NCBI GenBank assembly: GCA_042093735.1
Contig: JBELEM010000003.1
Location: forward strand, 1-64,000
DNA from: Hellea sp042093735
GTDB lineage: Bacteria; Pseudomonadota; Alphaproteobacteria; Caulobacterales; Maricaulaceae
Direction: 5' to 3'
DNA: 64,000 bases
The notes under the pieces were generated by a model. The model searched no databases. It was not told where the DNA came from and saw only the letters and a program-made list of their open reading frames with translations. The stretch's first letter is position 1, and each line of letters opens with the position of its first letter. The translations under genes were made by a program, and so were the position numbers. Shown here one piece after another: positions 53,372-63,152 of the stretch.

Positions 53372-53399
53372 AAAAAGCTTTCCCTTTTGAAATAGCTTT

Positions 53400-53449
53400 G
53401 CTAGTAACTGACTGTGAGATGTTTGAGGCTTGGTAGCCCCCTCACTAGC
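53400..53449 (+). ncRNA. Possible structured RNA leader upstream of the DUF4167 gene
   Basis: The 134-bp gap after prmC holds nested inverted repeats. GGCT (53427) pairs with AGCC (53435) around TGGT, inside GTGAG (53414) with CTCAC (53441). GCTAGT (53400-53405) can also pair with ACTAGC (53444-53449), which shares A53444 and C53445 with the CTCAC arm. The two outer pairings exclude each other, a switch-like feature. No known RNA family is recognised; a chance fold is possible. Confidence 0.3.
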
Positions 53450-53505
53450 CCAAAATTGAGAAGCCGTTGCAACACTGCAGGCTTAGGGAACTTAAGGACG
53501 TAATA

Positions 53506-54027
53506 ATGAAACGCCAACGTGGCCGTAATCGCAATAATAATAACAGAAGTAATAATTCAAACCCTAACAGGTCATTGGATAGTAATGGGCCTGGAGTTAA
53601 GGTCCGTGGAAATGTTAGCACTGTTTATGAAAAATATTCAGCTTTAGCCCGTGATGCACAAAGCTCCGGAAATAGAGTAAATGCTGAAAATTTAAAACAA
53701 CATGCAGAGCATTATTTGAGGTTAATGAATGAAATGGAAACTGCTAGGCTTGCTGCACAAGCTGAACGTGATGCTCAAAGAGCCTCAAGAAATGAGAACC
53801 CTATCGACGACGAAGCACCTGATGGTAAAGCGGGGAAACCTCAAAACAAACACGCTAAATCGCTGGACGATGATTTGACTGCATCAAAATCGGATGAAGA
53901 CTTAGGGGAATTACCTGAAGGAAACCAATTGTCAGAACCTGCCTCGTTGGACGAAACTCTACCCCGCCGGAGGCGAAAGGCCCCCGCAAGAAAAAAAATA
54001 GATTCAGTGTCTGATGCCGCCGAGTGA
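53506..54027 (+). CDS. DUF4167 domain protein
   Basis: 173 residues. A basic Arg/Asn-rich N-terminus (KRQRGRNRNNNNRSNN) and the DUF4167 core GPGVKVRGNVSTVYEKYSALARDAQSSG with NAENLKQHAEHYLRLM are followed by an acidic and then basic, low-complexity tail. The RNA-binding-like basic end suggests nucleic-acid contact. This family is largely limited to alphaproteobacteria and follows prmC, as here. The ATG at 53506 has AAGGA upstream; an in-frame TTG at 53467 is less likely. Confidence 0.9.
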   Translation: MKRQRGRNRNNNNRSNNSNPNRSLDSNGPGVKVRGNVSTVYEKYSALARDAQSSGNRVNAENLKQHAEHYLRLMNEMETARLAAQAERDAQRASRNENPIDDEAPDGKAGKPQNKHAKSLDDDLTASKSDEDLGELPEGNQLSEPASLDETLPRRRRKAPARKKIDSVSDAAE

Positions 54028-54066
54028 GCACCTAAAATCAAATTACTAACTATCAGCTTATTAATT

Positions 54067-55293
54067 TTAAATAGGGTTAGACAACGAATTTAAATCAGAA
54101 GCCCTCATTCTTTCAATTTCTTCACGCCGTTTGTTGAATTTATTCATTTCTGCCTTACCCAGAGGCTTTCCAGAAAGCTGCGAAAGCCTTTTTGGGTTAA
54201 TTTTTTTTCCATTCAAAATCACCTCGTAATGTAAATGTGGCCCTGTAGATCTTCCCGTACTGCCAACTTTTCCTATTATTTGATCTTGCTTTACATATTT
54301 GCCAGCAGAAACATTGATCTTACTCAAGTGGAAGTACGCTGTTTTATATCCATCTGTATGACGAATGCGTATATACTTTCCAGCCGCACCATTCCATGCT
54401 GCATATTCAACTGTCCCTGACCCGGCAGCGAGCACGGGTGTGCCTGTTGGTGCTGCAAAGTCAACACCAGTATGCATTTTCCTGTAACCTAATATGGGAT
54501 GTTTTCTTCCGCCAAATCCGGATGATATTCGTGCTCCATTTATTGGGGTAGCTCTTAGCCTGCGTTTAGCAGTTTTACCGTTTTCATCGTAGAAATTTTC
54601 TGTTTTCTTTTCGTTTGAAAATAGCCAAAATTCTGATTTTTTGTCCCCTGGACTAAACGAGGTGTATAAAAGGTCACCTGTTTTTACTATATTGCCTTTT
54701 CGGTTTTTATATGCATTGAAATACATAGTAAATTTATCGCCAGGCCGTATGTCCCTTTGGAAATCTACTGAATACTCATAAATTTTTGTGAATTGATCTA
54801 CAATACGATCGGGAATGCCTGACTTTGTTGCATCTATATAAAGGGAGGTAGAAATTTCTCCGGATATACTAACTCTTTGTGATTTATACTCTGATATTAC
54901 TTCTCTTGTGTTATAACTACCATCAGTCACATCTATAAAAATAGTTTTTTCAAAATTTGGCCTGAAAACAAAATGCTCTAGCTTTTTATTACGCAAATAA
55001 AGATAAAATTCATTTCCCGGTCTTAATAAGTTGACTGGGTACACCTTATCAATTGCCCTTGAAATACCGTATACCTCGTTGGACGTAAGACCTTTTTTCT
55101 CGAGAAGGCTTATTAAAAAGTCATCTTGCTCAAGCTTTGCTATTATAATCTCTGGTTGATTGCTTTGCGTAACATATGGGTAAGGATCTATTTCAGATTT
55201 CAAGACTTTGTCAGGGTTCAGAAATATCTTTATACCTATAACTAGTAATAAAATTAAGGCACCTGCGAAGGATATGGTTTTAACCTTCTTCAT
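54067..55293 (-). CDS. M23-family murein endopeptidase (MepM-like)
   Basis: 408 residues. An N-terminal membrane helix (about 8-24) is followed by a LysM-like OapA segment (DLLRPGNEFYLYL) and a beta-rich linker. The M23 domain has RISSGFGGRKHPILGYRKMHTGVDFAAPTGTPV with the zinc His and Asp, and GRSTGPHLHYEVILNGK with the HxH pair. It cuts peptide cross-links during cell-wall growth. It is divergent from gyrB over 211 bp with no clear promoter elements other than AT-rich tracts. Confidence 0.92.
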   Translation of the reverse strand: MKKVKTISFAGALILLLVIGIKIFLNPDKVLKSEIDPYPYVTQSNQPEIIIAKLEQDDFLISLLEKKGLTSNEVYGISRAIDKVYPVNLLRPGNEFYLYLRNKKLEHFVFRPNFEKTIFIDVTDGSYNTREVISEYKSQRVSISGEISTSLYIDATKSGIPDRIVDQFTKIYEYSVDFQRDIRPGDKFTMYFNAYKNRKGNIVKTGDLLYTSFSPGDKKSEFWLFSNEKKTENFYDENGKTAKRRLRATPINGARISSGFGGRKHPILGYRKMHTGVDFAAPTGTPVLAAGSGTVEYAAWNGAAGKYIRIRHTDGYKTAYFHLSKINVSAGKYVKQDQIIGKVGSTGRSTGPHLHYEVILNGKKINPKRLSQLSGKPLGKAEMNKFNKRREEIERMRASDLNSLSNPI

Positions 55294-55504
55294 TTTTACT
55301 ATAAACCCTAAAGAAGAGATAAATTATATATTATATTTATCTCATTTAAACTACATTTTCTAGAGATATATAGCCTTTTTTACTAATGACTAGTTAATAT
55401 TTACCGATATTTGTAACTTATGAAATTTTATTTGGGCGTGCATTTCTTGAACTCTTCTACTATATTTTATTCTATAAATGGAGTGATTCGCGAAAGAAAT
55501 ATTT

Positions 55505-57937
55505 ATGTCTGAAGCCGCTGAAAATACGCCCGAATATGGTGCGGACTCAATTAAAGTTTTGAAGGGTCTGGATGCAGTTCGAAAAAGACCAGGAATGTAC
55601 ATCGGTGATACAGATGATGGATCTGGTTTACACCATATGGTATATGAGGTTGTTGATAACTCTATTGACGAAAGTCTCGCTGGTCACGCTGACCGCGTCG
55701 AAGTTATTTTGCATCCAGACGGTTCATGTTCTGTAAAAGATAATGGACGTGGCATACCGGTAGCTATTCATGAGGAAGAGGGTGTATCGGCAGCTGAAGT
55801 CATAATGACTCAATTGCATGCCGGTGGAAAGTTTGATTCCAACTCATATAAAGTATCAGGCGGACTTCATGGGGTGGGCGTGTCTGTTGTGAATGCTTTG
55901 TCTGTTTCTTTGCAGCTTACCATCTGGCGAGATGGAAAAGAGCATGCGATGGAATTTAGTCATGGGGAGTCAGTGAATTCTCTGAAGGTTGTGGCAGATG
56001 CCCCAAAGGACCATAGGAGAGATGGAAGTGTAAAGACGTTAACAGGTACTAAAGTGAGGTTTCTACCTTCTGAAGAAACGTTTACCATGGTTGAGTTTGA
56101 TAGAAATACATTAGAAAGACGTTTGAGGGAGCTAGCCTTTCTTAACTCGGGCGTGATGATTATCTTAACGGACGAAAGGCCGGAAGATAACATAGTTACA
56201 GAACTTTATTATGAGGGAGGTATTGAAGCGTTTGTAAAGCATTTAGACGCAAATAAAGAAGGTTTACTTGATAGCCCCATTTCAGTTTGCAAGGAAGTTG
56301 AAGGAATTACAGTACAGGCTGCTTTGTGGTGGAATGACGGCTATCACGAAAATGTAAGATGTTTTACCAACAATATACCTCAACGTGACGGAGGGACTCA
56401 TTTAGCGGGTTTTAGGGGTGCCCTTACCCGAACTGTAAATAAGTATGCCGCAAGTCTTGGAACAGCCAAAAAAGAAAAAGTAACTATTTCAGGCGATGAT
56501 GCACGCGAGGGTTTGACGTGCGTTCTTTCAGTAAAAGTTCCTGATCCGAAATTTTCGTCGCAAACAAAGGATAAATTAGTTTCTTCTGAAGTAAGGCCTA
56601 TAGTTGAGTCAGCGATGAATGAAGCCCTTGGCGAATGGTTTGAGGAGCACCCCGCAGAAGCAAAAATGTTAATGACAAAAATAGCAGAAGCTGCAGCTGC
56701 ACGAGAAGCAGCGAGAAAAGCTCGTGACCTTACTAGAAGAAAGTCAGCACTGGATATAGCTTCATTACCAGGAAAACTTGCCGATTGCCAAGAACGAGAC
56801 CCGTCTTTATCTGAGATATTTATTGTGGAGGGTGACTCAGCCGGCGGCTCTGCTAAGCAAGCACGAGACCGACAAAACCAAGCTATTCTTCCGTTAAAAG
56901 GTAAAATACTTAATGTTGAGCGAGCTCGTTTTGATCGCATGCTTTCAAGCCAAGAGATAGGCACTATGATTACTGCTTTGGGCACTGGAATTGGTCGCGA
57001 TGATTTTGATGTAGATAAAGCGAGATACCACAAAATTGTAATCATGACAGATGCGGATGTTGACGGCGCGCATATAAGAACTCTACTTCTTACATTTTTC
57101 TATCGACAGATGCCTGAGCTAATAGAACGCGGCTATCTATATATTGCCCAGCCGCCCCTTTATAAGGTGGAAAGAGGTAAAAGTATCCAGTACATTAAAG
57201 ACCAAGAAGAGCTTGATGATTATTTGATTGAAGCCGGGTCTAAAGATGCTTCATTGACGCTAGAAGGGGGGGTAAAAGTAATTGGCGAAGACCTTATACG
57301 TATTGCAAAAGAAGCCTTACAAGCCCAAGGCATCATAGATCGTATGAAGCATAGAGCCCCAGATAGTGTAATCTCTCAGCTTACAATCGCTGGAGCTCTT
57401 CAAGTCAAAGAAGACGATAAGTTAATAAAAGAAGGCGTCAAAAGGTTGGATATGATTGCCGATGAAGGTGAAGATGGTTGGTCAGGGCGATACACAGATG
57501 GCGACTTAGTCTTTGAGCGAAACGTAAGGGGTGTTACCGATAGGGTGATATTGCGATATGGGTTTAGAGATAGTTCAGAGGCTAGAAGACTTCATAAGTT
57601 AGCACCCTCTTTAGCCGAAACATACTCAGGACAGGCTTCCTTTAAACGTGGAGACGACGAACCAATTGTAGTAAATGGACCGGCCCAGCTATTAGAAGTA
57701 ATTTTTGCCGGAGGTAAGAAAGGTTTTAAAATCCAGCGTTACAAAGGGCTGGGCGAAATGAATCCCGACCAACTTTGGGAAACCACACTAGACTCAAATG
57801 CTCGAAGTTTGCTCCAAGTAAAGGTGGAGGCTGCTGATGAGACAGATGACCTATTTACTAAACTAATGGGTGATATAGTGGAGCCTAGGCGAAATTTTAT
57901 AATCGAACACGCCCTTGATGCTGAAGTTGATAGTTAA
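55505..57937 (+). CDS. gyrB: DNA gyrase subunit B
   Basis: 810-residue type II topoisomerase ATPase subunit. The GHKL ATP site has VVDNSIDESLAGHAD and DNGRGIPVAIHEEEGVSAAEVIMTQLHAGGKFD. The TOPRIM domain carries EGDSAGGSAKQARDR and DADVDGAHIRTLL. The C-terminal QRYKGLGEMNPDQLWETT is the gyrase signature. Length is standard. dnaA, dnaN and recF are not nearby, so gyrB is unlinked from the usual replication cluster. Confidence 0.98.
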   Translation: MSEAAENTPEYGADSIKVLKGLDAVRKRPGMYIGDTDDGSGLHHMVYEVVDNSIDESLAGHADRVEVILHPDGSCSVKDNGRGIPVAIHEEEGVSAAEVIMTQLHAGGKFDSNSYKVSGGLHGVGVSVVNALSVSLQLTIWRDGKEHAMEFSHGESVNSLKVVADAPKDHRRDGSVKTLTGTKVRFLPSEETFTMVEFDRNTLERRLRELAFLNSGVMIILTDERPEDNIVTELYYEGGIEAFVKHLDANKEGLLDSPISVCKEVEGITVQAALWWNDGYHENVRCFTNNIPQRDGGTHLAGFRGALTRTVNKYAASLGTAKKEKVTISGDDAREGLTCVLSVKVPDPKFSSQTKDKLVSSEVRPIVESAMNEALGEWFEEHPAEAKMLMTKIAEAAAAREAARKARDLTRRKSALDIASLPGKLADCQERDPSLSEIFIVEGDSAGGSAKQARDRQNQAILPLKGKILNVERARFDRMLSSQEIGTMITALGTGIGRDDFDVDKARYHKIVIMTDADVDGAHIRTLLLTFFYRQMPELIERGYLYIAQPPLYKVERGKSIQYIKDQEELDDYLIEAGSKDASLTLEGGVKVIGEDLIRIAKEALQAQGIIDRMKHRAPDSVISQLTIAGALQVKEDDKLIKEGVKRLDMIADEGEDGWSGRYTDGDLVFERNVRGVTDRVILRYGFRDSSEARRLHKLAPSLAETYSGQASFKRGDDEPIVVNGPAQLLEVIFAGGKKGFKIQRYKGLGEMNPDQLWETTLDSNARSLLQVKVEAADETDDLFTKLMGDIVEPRRNFIIEHALDAEVDS

Positions 57938-57970
57938 GCAAAAGCATCCTGGCGTCCTAAGTTTCAAGCA

Positions 57971-59104
57971 TTATAGTTGCGGGCAAATCAGAAACTTCTC
58001 ACCGGTCTTTTTTGCAAAATATTTGGCAACATTATTGCTTTCTAAGGCGTCAGATAGGGAAATTTCATTCGTATAGTTACTCCTGAACGTCGTTTTAAGT
58101 TCCCTTGCAACTCTCATACGCAATTTATTTCCAGCTTCCATGCCTATTTTTGCTAAGAAATTTGGAAGTAACCAGCCACCGACACCCCATGCCATGCCAT
58201 AGCCGCGGGATAAAACTGAAGGGGAAACATCTAGGCCCCCATAAAGATAAACTTGTTTATGCTTAATTGAACCATAGATACTATATGCCCCGGGGGTACG
58301 AGCAGCTGCTCCCTCCATTGCTGTGAGAATTTGGCTTGCCAGATTTCCGCCGCCAGTAGCGTCAAAGGCTAATGTCGCGCCCGTTTCATGAATTGCATCT
58401 GTTAAATCTGACATAAATGATTCACTACTGCTATTACATATATATTTTGCTCCTAAATCTCTTAGAATTACCGCTTGCTCTTCTCTGCGAACAATGTTTA
58501 CGAGAGCTACTTTATCTGCTGAACAAATTTTATTTAACATTTGGCCTAAATTAGAAGCTGCAGCTGTGTGAACTAGAGCTTGATGTCCTTCAAGCTTCAT
58601 AGTTTCTACCATTGATAAGGCTGTTAAGGGGTTTACAAAAGAAGAAGCTCCATCTTTAGCATCATTCTCATTTAAAAGAGGTAAGCATGTCATTGCAGGT
58701 ATACAACAATATTCTGCATACATACTCCCACTCAGTGCTGCCACTGTTTTTCCCATAAGTGCTTTTGCTTCTGGATTATCTCCAGTTAGAACAACTGTGC
58801 CTGCGCCTTCGTTGCCGACGGGTAAATTTTGATCAATTCTTGCTTTCATAATTCGCATGCCTTGATCTGAAATAGGCGCAGTTAATACTCTTTTTGGGCC
58901 CACGCCTTCATGATAGGCATTAGCCATATTCGACCACCCAAACATCACTCCTTGGTCAGAAGGGTTAATAGGACTTGCCTCGACGCGAATAACGACCTCG
59001 TGAGGTTTTGGTATCGGAAAATCTTTTTGTACTAATTTCATTTTCAATTGCGCGTCATTGGTTACAGTTGACGTCATTTGGTAATACTTATTTGGTAAAG
59101 TCAT
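57971..59104 (-). CDS. MDR-family NAD(P)-dependent oxidoreductase, zinc-independent
   Basis: 377 residues of the medium-chain dehydrogenase/reductase fold: a GroES-like N-domain (EVVIRVEASPINPSDQGVMFG) and a Rossmann domain with HTAAASNLGQMLNKI and AFDATGGGNLASQI. Catalytic zinc ligands of alcohol dehydrogenases are not present, so a quinone- or enoyl-reductase type is likely. Substrate is unknown. It converges on gyrB. Confidence 0.85.
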   Translation of the reverse strand: MTLPNKYYQMTSTVTNDAQLKMKLVQKDFPIPKPHEVVIRVEASPINPSDQGVMFGWSNMANAYHEGVGPKRVLTAPISDQGMRIMKARIDQNLPVGNEGAGTVVLTGDNPEAKALMGKTVAALSGSMYAEYCCIPAMTCLPLLNENDAKDGASSFVNPLTALSMVETMKLEGHQALVHTAAASNLGQMLNKICSADKVALVNIVRREEQAVILRDLGAKYICNSSSESFMSDLTDAIHETGATLAFDATGGGNLASQILTAMEGAAARTPGAYSIYGSIKHKQVYLYGGLDVSPSVLSRGYGMAWGVGGWLLPNFLAKIGMEAGNKLRMRVARELKTTFRSNYTNEISLSDALESNNVAKYFAKKTGEKFLICPQL

Positions 59105-59160
59105 GAGTTTCCCTTATTAAAAGGGTATCTATAGAGTAATATTTAGAGCCGAGTAAATGG

Positions 59161-60582
59161 CTACAGCCCGATTGATTTATAATGCAGGGCAATATTGTTG
59201 ATAACACTATAAAAGGCTGACGTTCTGAGGTCGCCTAACTCAGGTTTGTTCTCTAATATGGTCTTAATGTTTACATATGCTGTACGCATAGTGTCGTCTA
59301 GGCCAGCTCTTACTAGGTCAATTTCATCTGCCCCTTCAATGTATTCAGATTTAAATCGTTCATTAAATTTAAGACCATTTTGGTTTGCTAGGGCATCAAT
59401 TAGGGAACGATTTTTACTTTCTTCGTTTCTTCGTTGGAGCCGCCCGAACCGAATGTGGCCAATGTTTTTTACCCATTCGAAATAAGAAACTGTTACCCCG
59501 CCAGCATTTGCATAGAGGTCGGGTATAATAAAAACACCATTATCCCTTAATATGCTATCTGCCATTGCTGTCACAGGCCCGTTTGCGGCCTCTATTATCA
59601 TTTTTGCTTTAATTTTATGAGCATTTTTTATATTTATCACGCCTTCAGTAGCTGCTGGTATTAATATATCACAAGCACATTCAATTTCTTCTACATTAGG
59701 CTTTGCAAATGTACCTTCTCTATAGTCTTTTAATGGTAGCCCGCTGTCTAAATGCTGCTTCAATTCTTCGATATTTATTCCGCTACTATTACTGATTGAA
59801 CCACCTCGTTCTATGACTTTAATAATTTTTGCACCATCTTCTTGGCTTAGGAATTTAGCGGCGTGGTACCCAACATTACCAAGGCCTTGAATGATAATTT
59901 TTTTACCATCTAACGAGCCCTGTAATTTTGCTTTTTTAATGTCATCTGTATGTCGGAAGAACTCACGCAGGGCATATTGTACCCCACGACCTGTAGCTTC
60001 AACACGACCCTCTATTCCTCCGAGGTGGACAGGCTTTCCAGTTACACATGCAATGTTATCAATATTGGTATTATTTAGGCGCCGAAACTCGTCCATCATC
60101 CATGCCATCTCCCGTTCCCCCGTTCCCATATCTGGCGCTGGAACATTAAGTGAGGGGTGAATGAGGTCTCTTTTTGCTAGTTCATAGGTAAATCTACGTG
60201 TTATCCTCTCTAATTCTTCTTCATTCCAGTCTTTTGGACGTATACAAAGACCCCCTTTTGAGCCACCAAACGGGACTTCCACAAGCGCTGTTTTAAATGT
60301 CATCAAGGCCGCCAAAGCTTCTACTTCGTCCTGGTTCACATCTAAAGAATAACGTATACCGCCTTTGACAGGCTCAATATGCTCTGAATGAACAGCCCGA
60401 TACCCAGTAAACGTGTGAACTTCACCCCTTAGCTTTACTCCAAATCTAACGGTGTAAGTGGCATTGCATACTTTAATTTTTTCAATTAATTTTGGAGATA
60501 TATCTGTAAAACTTGCTGCACGACCATACATCAAGTCAACACTTTGACGAAAATTCCAGTCTCTTTTTAAGGCTGTTTTCAT
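59161..60582 (-). CDS. Glutamate dehydrogenase (Glu/Leu/Phe/Val family)
   Basis: 473 residues. The substrate domain has KGGIRYSLDVNQDEVEALAALMTFKTALVEVPFGGSKGG with the catalytic Lys, and NVPAPDMGTGEREMAWMMDEFRRL. The nucleotide site is IIIQGLGNVGYHAAKFLS. The C-terminal part has YANAGGVTVSYFEWVKN. It interconverts glutamate and 2-oxoglutarate with ammonia. NAD or NADP preference is not decided. Together with putA it may support use of proline-derived glutamate. Confidence 0.93.
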   Translation of the reverse strand: MKTALKRDWNFRQSVDLMYGRAASFTDISPKLIEKIKVCNATYTVRFGVKLRGEVHTFTGYRAVHSEHIEPVKGGIRYSLDVNQDEVEALAALMTFKTALVEVPFGGSKGGLCIRPKDWNEEELERITRRFTYELAKRDLIHPSLNVPAPDMGTGEREMAWMMDEFRRLNNTNIDNIACVTGKPVHLGGIEGRVEATGRGVQYALREFFRHTDDIKKAKLQGSLDGKKIIIQGLGNVGYHAAKFLSQEDGAKIIKVIERGGSISNSSGINIEELKQHLDSGLPLKDYREGTFAKPNVEEIECACDILIPAATEGVINIKNAHKIKAKMIIEAANGPVTAMADSILRDNGVFIIPDLYANAGGVTVSYFEWVKNIGHIRFGRLQRRNEESKNRSLIDALANQNGLKFNERFKSEYIEGADEIDLVRAGLDDTMRTAYVNIKTILENKPELGDLRTSAFYSVINNIALHYKSIGL

Positions 60583-60697
60583 TTTAACCCCATTGAAGAA
60601 GATACAATCCTACTAATGTAGTTTTTATTAATACAAAGAAACCATGGGAAAAATCTTTCTTTTTATATCAAATCATAGAATTTTATTTTAATTCACC

Positions 60698-61921
60698 TCA
60701 GCTGTTTTTTCCTGCTTTTCTATCTCTATCTTTAAGGAGTCTCAAGCGAAGGGCGTTAATCTTTATGAAGCCTCCAGCATCGGCTTGATTATAAACTTCG
60801 TCTTCTTCAAAAGTTACATGTTCTTGTGAATATAGAGAATAAGGGGAACTTCGCCCTACGATTGTAGCATTTCCTTTGTATAGCTTTAGTCGCACAGTCC
60901 CAGCTACCATTTCCTGAGATTTATCAATAGCAGCTTGGAGCATTTCACGCTCGGGCGAAAACCAATAACCATTATATATCAATTCTGCATATTTTGGCAT
61001 GAGCTCATCTTTTAAGTGCATTGCGCCCTTGTCTAACGTAATTTGTTCTATCCCACGGTGAGCCATAAGCAATATTGTACCACCAGGGGTTTCATAGATA
61101 CCCCTTGATTTCATCCCTACAAATCTATTTTCAAGTAGGTCAAGACGCCCTACCCCATTTTTACCGCCGAGCTCATTTAGTTGTGTTAGCATTTCTGCAG
61201 GAGAAAAAGTCTTGCCGTTTAAAGACACTGCATCACCACGTTCAAAACCAATTTCGATGTAGGTCGGTATGTCCGGGGCATTTTCTGGCGAAACAGTTCG
61301 CTGATAAACAAACTCAGGTGCTTCAACGGATGGGTCTTCTAAAGCTTTCCCCTCAGATGATGTGTGGAGTAGGTTGGCATCTACAGAAAAGGGTGCTTCG
61401 CCCCTCTTGTCAGTTGCAATTTCTATTCCATGAGTTTCAGCATATTTTATTAACTTTGTCCTAGAGTTGAGATCCCATTCTCGCCATGGTGCAATGACCT
61501 TTATTTCTGGATCAAGCGCATAATAACTTAGTTCAAACCGAACTTGATCATTTCCTTTGCCTGTGGCGCCATGACAAACAGCATCAGCCCCAACTTGGTG
61601 GGCTATCTCAATTTGTCGCTTTGATATCAACGGCCGTGCTATTGAAGTACCTAATAAATATAGTCCCTCATAGAGTGCGTTCGCTCTAAACATAGGGTAT
61701 ACGTAATCTTTAACAAATTCTTCTCTTAAATCGTCAATGAAAATTTCTTTAACGCCCTGTGCCTGAGCTTTTCTTCTGGCAGGCTCAAGTTCTTCTCCTT
61801 GTCCTAAATCGGCTGTAAAAGTTACTACTTCATAACCTTTCTCTTCTTGCAACCATTTTAGAATAATCGAAGTGTCTAGCCCTCCGGAATAGGCTAAAAC
61901 AACTTTCTTAATTTTATCCAT
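60698..61921 (-). CDS. argG: Argininosuccinate synthase
   Basis: 407-residue ATP-dependent ligase of arginine synthesis. The PP-loop is VLAYSGGLDTSIILKWL. The HGATGKGNDQVRFEL segment and FSVDANLLHTSSEG are characteristic. The start at 61921 gives the usual N-terminus MDKIKKVVLAYSGG; an ATG four codons upstream is also possible. No argH follows. The 115-bp gap before gdh holds nothing I recognise. Confidence 0.97.
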   Translation of the reverse strand: MDKIKKVVLAYSGGLDTSIILKWLQEEKGYEVVTFTADLGQGEELEPARRKAQAQGVKEIFIDDLREEFVKDYVYPMFRANALYEGLYLLGTSIARPLISKRQIEIAHQVGADAVCHGATGKGNDQVRFELSYYALDPEIKVIAPWREWDLNSRTKLIKYAETHGIEIATDKRGEAPFSVDANLLHTSSEGKALEDPSVEAPEFVYQRTVSPENAPDIPTYIEIGFERGDAVSLNGKTFSPAEMLTQLNELGGKNGVGRLDLLENRFVGMKSRGIYETPGGTILLMAHRGIEQITLDKGAMHLKDELMPKYAELIYNGYWFSPEREMLQAAIDKSQEMVAGTVRLKLYKGNATIVGRSSPYSLYSQEHVTFEEDEVYNQADAGGFIKINALRLRLLKDRDRKAGKNS

Positions 61922-61981
61922 GTGCAACTCCATATTCAGCGGGGCTATAGCCTAATATCTATTATTAAAGCTATAAGAGTT

Positions 61982-62779
61982 TTATTTTTTTACAAACGGC
62001 AGCCAAAGGCTCCATATTAAACGGTTGGTATTAATTGACTGGTGGCTTTCAAGTCCAAGTGTCATTTTTTTGTGATATTCATCCGAAAGCTTTAAGTAGG
62101 TGCCAAAACCCCTGTCCCAAAATGAAAAATTAAACCCATAATTTTTATTACTCTCGCATTCTCTTACTGAATGATGAAGTCTGTGCATATCAGGGGTTAC
62201 AATTACCTTTCTTAACAGCCGATCAATTTTTGTTGGCAGCTTTAAATTAGCATGGTTGAAAATTGCCGAACTGCTTAAAACAATTTCAAATATTATAACC
62301 AACACGGCACTTGGGCCTAAAATTAATATTACACTAATTTTATAAAGCATTGATATATAAATTTCTAAGGGATGAAAGCGCACGGCTGTACTTGTATCTA
62401 TTTCTCTGTCTGAATGATGCACTTTGTGAATTTGCCATATGATCGGTACCTTATGGCTTAATACATGTTGAATATAGATTGAAAAATCTAGTAATAAGAA
62501 CACTAAAATACATTCAATAACAATTGGCCACGTTATGTTATTGAAAAGGCCAAAATTATTATCGGATGCTAATACCGCAGTTAATACAGCAGTCAATGGA
62601 AGCATAAGCTGCAACAAAATCTGACTAATTATTGATATAGAAAAATTTGTTCTCCATCTTTCTTTTGTATTACAGACCGGTCTTCGCCGCGGATAAAAGC
62701 TTTCTAGTAATGCAAAAAACACCAAAATAAAAAGAAACAAACTAATTCGTATTACGGGCATATCCATATTAACAGCCAT
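61982..62779 (-). CDS. Sterol desaturase / fatty acid hydroxylase family membrane protein
   Basis: 265-residue diiron membrane enzyme with about four to five helices. The histidine clusters are HVLSH, HKVHH, an isolated His in FNHANL and HRLHH. It may hydroxylate or desaturate lipids, carotenoids or hopanoid-type molecules; the substrate is unknown. It overlaps the end of the small lipoprotein gene by 11 bp and is likely co-transcribed with it. Confidence 0.88.
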   Translation of the reverse strand: MAVNMDMPVIRISLFLFILVFFALLESFYPRRRPVCNTKERWRTNFSISIISQILLQLMLPLTAVLTAVLASDNNFGLFNNITWPIVIECILVFLLLDFSIYIQHVLSHKVPIIWQIHKVHHSDREIDTSTAVRFHPLEIYISMLYKISVILILGPSAVLVIIFEIVLSSSAIFNHANLKLPTKIDRLLRKVIVTPDMHRLHHSVRECESNKNYGFNFSFWDRGFGTYLKLSDEYHKKMTLGLESHQSINTNRLIWSLWLPFVKK

Positions 62780-63062
62780 TCATTGCTGCTGCGGCACGTA
62801 TGGACCTTAATTCTTCTCTTACTTCCAGATCAATTGGTGTCAGCCCGTTTCCTGTAGTCCTGTCGTCCTCTTGCCTTTTATTGGTTCTCCCCCACTCGTT
62901 AATATCATCATCATTAAAAAGTTTATACTGAGATATATTATCTGAGTAAGCTCTGCTGAGATCAGATAAATTTTCACATGTTAACTCAAGGTATTTTTCA
63001 GGGTTTGGAGCAGTGACGCAAGCAGTTAAGGAAACGCTTAGAATAAAAGCAATACAACGCAT
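62769..63062 (-). CDS. Small lipoprotein of unknown function
   Basis: 97 residues. A short signal peptide ends in lipobox LTAC (Cys15). The remainder is charged, with the helical stretch VREELRSIRAAAAMNGC at the end, and a second Cys at 28. No family is recognised. It overlaps the downstream membrane hydroxylase gene, which suggests they act together. Confidence 0.65.
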   Translation of the reverse strand: MRCIAFILSVSLTACVTAPNPEKYLELTCENLSDLSRAYSDNISQYKLFNDDDINEWGRTNKRQEDDRTTGNGLTPIDLEVREELRSIRAAAAMNGC

Positions 63063-63152
63063 AATTGGCCTTAGACATTAATGACAATTCAAGTTACCAT
63101 AAAATTGTAAAGTATCAAAATATTAAAGCGCGGTTAAAAAAAGATAGTGGAC

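Noticed and set aside
55294..55504. gyrB promoter: TTGAAC at 55447 with TATAAA at 55473
   Set aside because: The spacer would be 20 bp, outside the normal range, so it is not reported as a feature.
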